A stretch of DNA of 64,000 nt, from assembly GCA_910586925.1 (NCBI GenBank), contig CAJUKG010000005.1, forward strand, positions 111,433 through 175,432, read 5' to 3'. Source of the DNA: an uncultured Christensenellaceae bacterium. Its GTDB lineage: Bacteria > Bacillota > Clostridia > Christensenellales > Pumilibacteraceae. Within the stretch, counting starts at the first letter, position 1; each line of letters begins with the position of its first letter. The position numbers were made by a program, and so were the translations under genes. This document shows, piece by piece, positions 57,521 through 64,000 of the stretch. Below the pieces are notes generated by a model. The model was not told the origin of the DNA. It saw nothing but the letters and a program-made list of their open reading frames with translations, and did no database searches.

Positions 57521-57692
57521 GTCATCTCGACCAAACGAGCGCAAGCGAGTGTGCGGAGAGATCTTCCGTGATGGGTCGGTTTTTATAACGGCATTTTATA
57601 TGAATAGATTTCTCCGCCACGCGCTTCGTTTCTCTCGCGCTTCGGTCGAAATGACAGGTCGGTGCGGGCACGTATCGCACGGTCGAAATGAC
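57521..57692. repeat. Dispersed-repeat-like inverted pair with a partial third copy
   Basis: GTCATCTCGACC... (57521-57564) and the reverse complement of 57606-57655 are imperfect copies of one element, and the sequence ending GGTCGAAATGAC recurs at 57681-57692. The stretch 57485-57760 contains no gene; these repeats fill most of it. Confidence 0.8.
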
Positions 57693-57760
57693 AGAATACG
57701 GTAAAATTGATAAATGCGGCAGACAATCGCGTCCGCCGCATTCTTAATCGTTAATTGTTA

Positions 57761-58789
57761 TTACGCCACTCCTATCCACTGCGTATAACGGCGCAAGCCT
57801 TCGGAGTTGTTCCCTTTCATGTATTCGAGGAAATCGAAATTCTTCCATTTGGATTTATCGAGGTTGTACACTCTGACCGAATCTATCATTATATCGGGCG
57901 CGGGCGGCTTCCACTGATACCCGCTCGACATGCCGATATTGGGCGAAGCGGTCGCGGCTATCGCTTTGATATTTTCGAGCGTTTTTTCGTTGAGCACTCT
58001 GCCGACGAGCGTCGCGTTTATTTCGTACATCGTCTGCTTGCCGTTGCTGTCGAGGCTCGCGATCTGATTGGTGGGCTGCGGCGAATACGACAGTTGAAAT
58101 TCGGTCGCACTGTTGTTGTACCAGAACGCAAGTACGCCTTCTTTTTCGAGGTCGCGCGCCGTCGTACCGTTTTTGTCCGCACGCAGTCTGTATCCGAATT
58201 TATCGGTAACTTTATCGAACAGATTATTGGGCAACGCGCCGAACTTTTCGCAGAACGCTTTGCTGTCCTTGTGATGCTTCGTGCGCGCGTAATCGCTCGA
58301 GCTGTAATTGGCGGACGGCTGTCCTTCGTACCCGCCGAACCGCAACCAGCCGTTCTGCGCATCGAAAAACACCGTGTTGTCGAAATACTTGTTCTCGGCG
58401 AGGAATATGAAGTTGGTAGCCGCGGTATCGTATTCCGATTCCTGCACCTCGTACTCGAGCACCATGCCGTTGGACAGGTTAAACCGCGCGACGATCACGC
58501 CGACGCCGCGGTACGGATTGACCGCATACGCGATCGCGGGCGCGATAAGCGCGGCAAGAATAAGCACGACCGCCACGCAAATGACGGCGGTTATGATTGC
58601 GGTCACGCGCTTGGAACGCGCTTGCACGGCTATCATTTGCCGCTCGCTTTCCTCGCGAATGTCCGTAGCCGAAACGGGTTTCTGTGTTTTGGGCGTTTGT
58701 TGCCGCTTGTTCGCTTTTTTATTGTTCTCCGCTTGACGCAATGCTTTGCGCTCTTTCGCGGTAAGCGAATATGTGCGTTTCTCTTTCAA
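57761..58789 (-). CDS. Membrane-anchored degenerate cyclophilin-like protein
   Basis: 342 residues. A basic cytoplasmic N-terminus of about 60 residues is followed by one membrane helix (residues 62-88, TAIITAVICVAVVLILAALIAPAIA) and an outer domain that follows the cyclophilin plan: RFNLSNGMVLEYEVQESEYDTAATNFIFLAENKYFDNTVFFDAQNG. The catalytic arginine of the F-F-H-R-V segment is replaced (VFFDAQNGWLRFGG), so isomerase activity is doubtful. The start is TTG at 58789. A chaperone-like or binding role is inference. Confidence 0.7.
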   Translation of the reverse strand: MKEKRTYSLTAKERKALRQAENNKKANKRQQTPKTQKPVSATDIREESERQMIAVQARSKRVTAIITAVICVAVVLILAALIAPAIAYAVNPYRGVGVIVARFNLSNGMVLEYEVQESEYDTAATNFIFLAENKYFDNTVFFDAQNGWLRFGGYEGQPSANYSSSDYARTKHHKDSKAFCEKFGALPNNLFDKVTDKFGYRLRADKNGTTARDLEKEGVLAFWYNNSATEFQLSYSPQPTNQIASLDSNGKQTMYEINATLVGRVLNEKTLENIKAIAATASPNIGMSSGYQWKPPAPDIMIDSVRVYNLDKSKWKNFDFLEYMKGNNSEGLRRYTQWIGVA

Positions 58790-58862
58790 AATTACATCGT
58801 CCTATAGTTGAAATTATCTTGCTCGGTATGCACGCATATCCTTGCGTTTTCCGATTCTCGAT

Positions 58863-60485
58863 TTATTTTCGATTGTTCTGTCTGTTGAGCCGTTCTTCGC
58901 GTTCGCGCTTCAACCGTTCCGCCCGCTCTTGTATTTCGCGGTTGCGATCATTATTGCCGCGTTCGCCGCGCTCGGGCGCGTGTCTTAACTGCGCACGGTC
59001 CGGAACGGCACGCCCGCGCTCGGGAACCGATCTTCCGCCGCGCTCGGGCGGTGTGCGATGCGATAAAGTCGGCGACTGCTCGCGTTGTTCGGGCTGTTCG
59101 CGTTGTTCGGGTTGTTCGTATCGCTCGGGCTGTTCGTGTCGCACGGGCGGCGCGGGCTTTTCCTCAACGACCTCCGCCACTGCTTCGGCTTCCGCTTCCT
59201 TTACCGTTTCTCTGTCGAACTCGCGCAGGAATGCGTCGAAATCCTCGTCGCTGATCGGCGGTTCGCTCGGCTTTTCCGTTTCTTCGGGCACAAGTTCGTC
59301 GGTGACGAAATCGTCGGGGCTTTGCACGCTCTCGCCCGAAAAATAGTCGCGCACCGATTCCGACTTCTGTTCGGAATGAGTATACATGGCTTCTATGGCT
59401 TGCTTCTGCACCGCTTCGCTGCTGTTAAGTTCGTGCGTAGTAAGTACGCGTTCCGTTTCCACAAGGCTCGTGCCGTCTATGGGCTGTGTGATCGGTTCTG
59501 CATCTACGCCGACCGTCACGGCGGTCTTGGTCTTGCGCTTGGGCGAGATCGGCATGATCGGAACTTCGGGCACGGCATCCGCCTGTTCGGAATTATCGGC
59601 GAAACTGCGCATTGCGTCGTTCATGTTTTGCAAATCGTCTTCCTCGAGCGTGTCTATAGGCATTACGACGGGTTCGGGTTTTACCTGCTGTACATTCTGC
59701 GCCGCGGGTTGCACGGGTTGCACGGGCTGTACGGGCGGTGCCTGCCGATCCGCTTGCATTTGCGGAGCCTGTTGCACGACCCCGATCGGCGGTTGCTCGA
59801 TAACGGGAGAAATCGGTTGCGGCGGCACGACGTACACGTTCTTGTCGCCTTGCAGGTTGCGCTTGTAATACACCGCTTTTATAAGATTGGTGTAAGGCAA
59901 TATGAATATAAAGCCCAGCCCGAGCGTAAACACGCCGAGCAGGTACCAACCCATGAGCGACATACTCAAACTGAAATACGCGCCCGTCTTGCCGCTCATG
60001 ACCTTGTTCGATGCGGACAGCGCGGTTTTTGCCGTCATTTTGGGATTGGCTATAAGCAGATAGTTTGCCATAGACGTGCGTATCAAATATATCACGCCCG
60101 GCACGATCAAACACAACAGCAACAGCAGTCCCAAGAACGTGCGTTGCAGGTTGAGCAAGAATATTTTACTTACGTTGCTGCGTGCGAGCGTTTCGCCCAG
60201 CCGCCGAATATTATACGGCTTGCAACGGTATGTGGCGAGATAGAAGTCCACAAGACAGAAGTTGATAGTGCCGATACCCACAACCGCTATGAACAGCAAC
60301 AGCAGTCCGTAACACAGCATGACTATCGAAGCGGACGGTATAGCACTCATTCCTACGCACGACATGACAATCAACGCCATGAGCGTGATCATAAGCGTTA
60401 ACTCTACCGTGTAAACGATAACAGCTTGGTGCATATTCAGCGCGAGTTTTTTCCGCGCTTCTTCTTTTATGTCCTTAACAGTCAT
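58863..60485 (-). CDS. DUF975-family membrane protein with a long disordered tail
   Basis: 540 residues. Residues 1-235 are a DUF975-type membrane domain: MTVKDIKEEARKKLALNMHQAV, six helices, then ISLMG-like FSLSMSLMGWYLLGVFTLGLGFIFILPY. The rest is low-complexity and cytoplasmic: a P/Q-rich part (PQPISPVIEQPPIG), an acidic middle, and an E/Q/R repeat region near 465-490 (EQPERYEQPEQREQ) ending in an R/E/N-rich helix. Most DUF975 proteins lack such a tail. Function is unknown. The promoter ends 10 nt before the ATG and no ribosome site is present. Confidence 0.8.
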   Translation of the reverse strand: MTVKDIKEEARKKLALNMHQAVIVYTVELTLMITLMALIVMSCVGMSAIPSASIVMLCYGLLLLFIAVVGIGTINFCLVDFYLATYRCKPYNIRRLGETLARSNVSKIFLLNLQRTFLGLLLLLCLIVPGVIYLIRTSMANYLLIANPKMTAKTALSASNKVMSGKTGAYFSLSMSLMGWYLLGVFTLGLGFIFILPYTNLIKAVYYKRNLQGDKNVYVVPPQPISPVIEQPPIGVVQQAPQMQADRQAPPVQPVQPVQPAAQNVQQVKPEPVVMPIDTLEEDDLQNMNDAMRSFADNSEQADAVPEVPIMPISPKRKTKTAVTVGVDAEPITQPIDGTSLVETERVLTTHELNSSEAVQKQAIEAMYTHSEQKSESVRDYFSGESVQSPDDFVTDELVPEETEKPSEPPISDEDFDAFLREFDRETVKEAEAEAVAEVVEEKPAPPVRHEQPERYEQPEQREQPEQREQSPTLSHRTPPERGGRSVPERGRAVPDRAQLRHAPERGERGNNDRNREIQERAERLKREREERLNRQNNRK

Positions 60486-60495
60486 GGTTGTCTAT

Positions 60496-60524
60496 ATTGT
60501 ACAATATTTTGCATGCAATGTCAA
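60496..60524 (-). promoter_or_regulatory. Sigma-A promoter of the DUF975 gene
   Basis: Minus-strand TTGACA (60519-60524), 17-nt spacer, TACAAT (60496-60501). The leader is only about 3-4 nt. Confidence 0.78.
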
Positions 60525-60538
60525 TAACTTTATTGACG

Positions 60539-61378
60539 TTATTGTTCGAGAAATCTCAAATCGAATCCGTTATCGGCGACGAAAATCTTGCCGTTCAAAT
60601 ATTCCAAACCGTCCGTCAGTCCGTCGAACTCGAGGCGGACCGCCGCGAGCATTTGCGTATCGGGCGCGCCCGCGATCGTGCGCGCACCGCCGTACTTATG
60701 CTCGCCAGCTATGGGACAGCCTATAAAACACAGGTGCGCGCGTATCTGGTGAGTGCGTCCCGTATGCGGAGTGACGCGGATAAGCGCGCCGCCGCCCACC
60801 CTGCGCACAGTCGAATACTCGGTGACCATTGTCTTGTAACCCGGTTTCATCGTGCCGCTTACGAGCGCGAGATTGCGCGAATGCATAAGTTTGGTATACG
60901 CAGTCAAAATGTCCGCATCTTTTTGCGGCGCGGGGTACACGACCGCTTCGTAAGTTTTTTTCACGCGGCGATCGCGGAACGCGCTTTCGAGCTGTTTTAG
61001 CGCGTTTTCGTTTTTCGCGAAAACTATCAGCCCCGTCGTATTGGTGTCGAGCCTGTGCACCGCGAAAAGCGGCTTGCCGTAAAGCTGCGGCAATGCGTCG
61101 TACGGAGTGCGCTTCGGCTTGTCGAACACGACTATATTCGCATCGTCGTACACCGTGTTTACGGAAATTTCGCCGCGCAATCCGTCCGGCACGAATACCG
61201 TCACCGCGTCGCCTGCGGTCAGCTCGGCGTTTGTCTTTACCCGCACGCCGTTCACGCGCATTTCGCCGCTCTTGATTAGTATGTCCGCTTTTGCCCGCGA
61301 CAATCCCGCAACGTTCGCCGCCAAAAACGCCGCCGCTTTTTCGTTTTCTTTTACGGTAAATTCAAGTTTTTTGCCCAT
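60539..61378 (-). CDS. RluA-family pseudouridine synthase
   Basis: 279 residues. An S4 RNA-binding domain (about 10-70) has GLSRAKADILIKSGEMRVNGVRV. The catalytic domain carries LFAVHRLDTNTTGLIVFAKN with the catalytic aspartate in H-R-L-D, then RRVKKTYEAVVYP and VTPHTGRTHQIRAHLCFIGCPIAGEHKYG. It modifies uridines in rRNA or tRNA; the exact site is unknown. The ATG at 61378 lies inside the end of feoB (17-base overlap), which suggests coupled translation. Confidence 0.92.
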   Translation of the reverse strand: MGKKLEFTVKENEKAAAFLAANVAGLSRAKADILIKSGEMRVNGVRVKTNAELTAGDAVTVFVPDGLRGEISVNTVYDDANIVVFDKPKRTPYDALPQLYGKPLFAVHRLDTNTTGLIVFAKNENALKQLESAFRDRRVKKTYEAVVYPAPQKDADILTAYTKLMHSRNLALVSGTMKPGYKTMVTEYSTVRRVGGGALIRVTPHTGRTHQIRAHLCFIGCPIAGEHKYGGARTIAGAPDTQMLAAVRLEFDGLTDGLEYLNGKIFVADNGFDLRFLEQ

Positions 61379-63383
61379 GTTTCGATTTTCTCGCTTTGGT
61401 AACTGTATGTTTTTTTCTCCGCACGATCGCGGTAACGACGACTGCGATCGTAACAAAAGCCGCCACGCTCGCAACGACTGCGATAAACGCCGTTATGTTC
61501 GCGGCAAACAGCATTGCCGATTGATAGTACACGAGCGACGCCGCGTACGCCGCGACCGTGTGCATCGCCGCCGACAAAAACGCGTATCGTCCGCCGCACT
61601 CGCCTGCTATAGCCGCGAGCGTCGCGACGCACGGCAAGTACAGACATGTGAATATCATAAACGACGTTGCGGCGGTTTGCGTTGCGAACACGGCATCCAT
61701 GCCGCCGAGCGAAGCTATTACCGAGATCACGCTTTCCTTTGCCGCTATACCCGACAGCAGTGCCGCGACCGCGCGCCACGACCCGAAGCCGAGCGGCGCG
61801 AATATCGGTGCGACAAGCCCCGCCGCCGTGTTCATTATGCTCGTTTCTCCGCCGCCCGTATACCCGTACACCGTAGAGAAGTTGCAAAGCACCCAAGTGA
61901 CGACGCCGACGGCGAGCACCGTAGTTCCCACGCGCACCGCGAACGAAACGGTGTTGCGCCACACTACAGACAACACCCGTTTTACGCTCGGCAAGCGGTA
62001 CGGCGGCATTTCCATAATAAGCTCGGTCCCGTCCGCTTCGCTTCGACCGAGCGACAGCAGTTTGAGCGCGACGAGTGCCGCGCATATGCCGAGAACGTAC
62101 ATTGCGGCGACGGCAAACCCCGACATTCCGAAATACCCGCTTATCGCCGTAAACACCGCGAGCCGCGCACTGCAAGGACAAAACGGCGTTACGAGTGCCG
62201 CGTTCCTTCGCGCCTTGCGCCCTGCTATACCGCGTGTCGCGAGCACTGCGGTCGCGGAACAGCCGAGTCCGAGCACCGCCGAGAACGCCGCGCGTCCCGT
62301 CAATCCGAACCGCTTGAAAAATCCGTCGGTGACGAACGCGACGCGGCTCATGTATCCGCTGTCTTGCAATATCGCCGTCAAAAAGTACAAAAGCACGACC
62401 TGCGGCAAGAATGCGAGAACGCCGCCCACCCCCGCCGCTATACCGTCGGCGAGCAGCGACCTAACCCATTCGGGCGCGTTCAGTCGCGATATGGGCGCAT
62501 TAAGCCGACCGAGGAGGGATAACAACAGTTCTGACAGCGGTTTTCCCGCCTCGAACGTTATTACGAACACCGCAACCATCACGGCGAGGAATATCGGCAG
62601 TGCCGCTTTACCGAGCACTATGCGGTCTATGCGCCGAGTACGCTCGTCCTCTGTCCGCTTATCCATCACGCCGTCGAGAAGTTTGTCGATATATCCGTAA
62701 CGCAAACGCGCGGGAATATCCATGCAGTTCTCGCAGTTTCGGCAATGCCCGCATATCTTTTCCGAAATATTTAACGCCGACATAATATCGGCGTCACCTT
62801 CGAGAGTCTTGACCGCGGCAAACAGCGGAGCGATGTTCGCACGTTTCGCCGCGCCCGCAAGCTGTTCGCGCAGTGCGGCGATCGAAGGGACGTCCGCGGG
62901 TATATGCCGCGGCGCGACTGCCGCCGCATGTTTAGCCGCGTCCAGAATTTCCGACTTGGGATTATGCGATCTGATCGAAGTCGGAACGACGGGAATACCG
63001 AGCCGCGACGATAACAGCGCGTAGTTTATAGGCGATTTAGCCTCGTCGGTCATGTTCACGACGAGCGCGACCGCCGCACCCGCTTCGACGAGCTGCATAA
63101 ACATATACAGATTGCGCCGAAGATTGTTCGCTTCCGCGACGTACACCACCGCGTCATAACCGCCGTACAGCACTTCGTCGCGCGTGATTTTCTCCTCGGC
63201 GGTGCGCGGGGTCAGCGAATACGCGCCCGGGAGATCTGCTATTATTGTATCCGCACCCACACGTTTTGTGCGAACGGACACGGTAACGCCGTGCCAATTC
63301 CCCACCGGCGCGTCCGACCGCGTAATACGATTGAAAAGCGTCGTTTTACCGACGTTCGGATTTCCGCAAAGCGCGATTTTCAT
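61362..63383 (-). CDS. feoB: Ferrous iron transporter FeoB
   Basis: A 673-residue Fe2+ permease. The N-terminal G domain has ALCGNPNVGKTTLFNRI (G1), IIADLPGAYSLTPRTAEE (G3 and switch II) and VVNMTDEA (G4). A helical GDI domain follows. A cysteine-rich insert CGHCRNCENCMDIPARLRYGY (about 220-240) precedes the membrane region with its two Gate motifs, including LGCSATAVLATRG. GAGGTGG lies upstream of the ATG at 63383, and the start lies within feoA. Two cytosolic cysteine pairs might bind metal (inference). Confidence 0.95.
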   Translation of the reverse strand: MKIALCGNPNVGKTTLFNRITRSDAPVGNWHGVTVSVRTKRVGADTIIADLPGAYSLTPRTAEEKITRDEVLYGGYDAVVYVAEANNLRRNLYMFMQLVEAGAAVALVVNMTDEAKSPINYALLSSRLGIPVVPTSIRSHNPKSEILDAAKHAAAVAPRHIPADVPSIAALREQLAGAAKRANIAPLFAAVKTLEGDADIMSALNISEKICGHCRNCENCMDIPARLRYGYIDKLLDGVMDKRTEDERTRRIDRIVLGKAALPIFLAVMVAVFVITFEAGKPLSELLLSLLGRLNAPISRLNAPEWVRSLLADGIAAGVGGVLAFLPQVVLLYFLTAILQDSGYMSRVAFVTDGFFKRFGLTGRAAFSAVLGLGCSATAVLATRGIAGRKARRNAALVTPFCPCSARLAVFTAISGYFGMSGFAVAAMYVLGICAALVALKLLSLGRSEADGTELIMEMPPYRLPSVKRVLSVVWRNTVSFAVRVGTTVLAVGVVTWVLCNFSTVYGYTGGGETSIMNTAAGLVAPIFAPLGFGSWRAVAALLSGIAAKESVISVIASLGGMDAVFATQTAATSFMIFTCLYLPCVATLAAIAGECGGRYAFLSAAMHTVAAYAASLVYYQSAMLFAANITAFIAVVASVAAFVTIAVVVTAIVRRKKHTVTKARKSKHGQKT

Positions 63384-63600
63384 AACGGCGAGCCACCTCG
63401 ATCTGCGAAGCAACAGACGCCGCCGTCACCACCGAAAACTCGCCGCCGAAACACACGAGCGTCGAGCCGCCGCGAACCGCACGCACATAGCACTCGCTGC
63501 CCGGCACGCCCATATCGACAAGCCGCCTGTGCACTTCGGCATCGCCGCGCACTCCGACGACCACTCCCGAGAACTCGGCTTTGCAATCGGATAATGTCAT
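63346..63600 (-). CDS. feoA: FeoA-family protein
   Basis: An 84-residue SH3-like protein that assists FeoB. MTLSDCKAEFSGVVVGVRGD, then VHRRLVDMGVPGSECYVRA, with the R-R-L-x-x-[ML]-G-[IV]-x-x-G motif of FeoA, then GGEFSVVTAASVASQIEV. Its end overlaps the start of feoB by 38 bases. It begins 6 nt downstream of the nrdR stop in the direction of transcription, so one transcript may run nrdR-feoA-feoB-rluA. Confidence 0.9.
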   Translation of the reverse strand: MTLSDCKAEFSGVVVGVRGDAEVHRRLVDMGVPGSECYVRAVRGGSTLVCFGGEFSVVTAASVASQIEVARRYENRALRKSERR

Positions 63601-63606
63601 TACCGC

Positions 63607-64000
63607 CTACTTGAACGCATTGATAAATTCGATAAACGAAGTAACATCGCGGAAATCACGGTAGACCGAGGCAAAACGCACGTACGCGATTTGGTCAAGC
63701 TCTTTGAGCCGTTCCATTACAAGCTCGCCGATCTTTTTGGTGGAGATCTCCTGTTCGAGCGAGTTGTAAACCTGCTTCTCGACGGATGCGACGAGCGCGT
63801 CGATTTCGCGAATGGCGACGGGTCGCTTTTCGCACGCCTTGATAACGCCGTTCTTGATCTTGATCGGATCGAACTGTTGCCGCGTTCCGTCCTGCTTGAC
63901 GACGAGCACGGGCGTGGATTCGATGACCTCGTATGTAGTAAACCGCTTGCCGCATTGCAAACATTCGCGCCGCCTGCGTATGCTGTTACCCTCGTCGGTC
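63607..64000 (-). CDS. nrdR: Transcriptional repressor NrdR (N-terminus outside the window)
   Basis: C-terminal about 130 residues. The frame is open to the window edge and reads TDEGNSIRRRRECLQCGKRFTTYE, the second half of the NrdR zinc ribbon. The ATP-cone follows: VVKQDGTRQQFDPIKIKNGVIKAC, ...KKIGELVMERLKELDQIAYVRFASVYRDF. NrdR senses dATP/ATP and represses ribonucleotide reductase genes. Only the first 20 or so residues, with the first CxxC, are missing. Confidence 0.95.
   Translation of the reverse strand, partial: TDEGNSIRRRRECLQCGKRFTTYEVIESTPVLVVKQDGTRQQFDPIKIKNGVIKACEKRPVAIREIDALVASVEKQVYNSLEQEISTKKIGELVMERLKELDQIAYVRFASVYRDFRDVTSFIEFINAFK

Noticed and set aside
59083..59150. A CRISPR-like or regulatory tandem repeat in the DUF975 gene
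   Set aside because: It is coding low-complexity sequence for an E/Q/R-rich tail, not an independent repeat element.

Overview
The window looks like chromosomal DNA of an endospore-forming member of the Bacillota, most likely an uncultured Clostridia-type gut lineage (inference). The evidence is spoIVA behind a sigma-E-like promoter, a SpoIVFB-type protease, a PdaB-type deacetylase, a small protein resembling the Spo0A DNA-binding domain, Firmicutes-style sigma-A promoters (nearly all with a 17-nt spacer), MinD/MinE and NADP-type glutamate dehydrogenase. Most of the DNA is moderately GC-rich. The stretch from about 31.8 to 40.2 kb is visibly AT-richer and carries mobile-element genes.

Layout. 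0-11 kb (minus strand): a morphogenesis/division cluster read as ppx/gppA, maf, divergent mreB, minD, minE, a SpoIVFA-position membrane protein, spoIVFB, a DUF4132-like gene, rng and a clan GH-G glycoside hydrolase. 11-23 kb: two very large membrane-anchored surface proteins, a two-OB-fold SSB paralogue, a PdaB-like deacetylase, DegV, gdhA and a split TauE/SafE permease. 23-25.4 kb: a four-gene operon (ASCH, HAD, membrane-anchored pyrophosphatase-like, flavin-reductase/PCP_red-like). 26-28.5 kb: two tRNA clusters (Lys-Tyr and Gly-Arg-His-Gln-Gln) around a GNAT gene and a BamE-like small membrane protein. 28.6-31.8 kb: metallophosphoesterases, RdgB, a NUDIX hydrolase and tRNA-Leu.

31.8-40.2 kb is an accessory island. 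It holds an uncharacterised three-gene operon (DUF7662-like, unknown, multi-CxxC zinc ribbon), a cluster of perfect inverted repeats, two large serine recombinases that meet tail-to-tail with overlapping 3' ends, a TetR / Acg-like nitroreductase / zinc-ribbon module, and an ICE-type sigma-like regulator with two small downstream ORFs. Two SEL1-repeat paralogues follow.

43-64 kb returns to core-like content: TetR plus a CPA2 antiporter, MscS, GNAT, a heterodimeric ABC exporter pair, spoIVA, an InlB-repeat lipoprotein divergent from an XRE regulator with paired operators, plsY, der, a DUF1614 membrane protein, a degenerate cyclophilin, a DUF975 protein, an RluA synthase, feoB/feoA and the C-terminal part of nrdR, which runs off the window. 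Several genes (der, a GNAT gene, the Spo0A-C-like gene, the 864-aa surface protein) have a good sigma-A promoter whose -10 box ends only 6-8 nt before the start codon, which predicts leaderless mRNAs.
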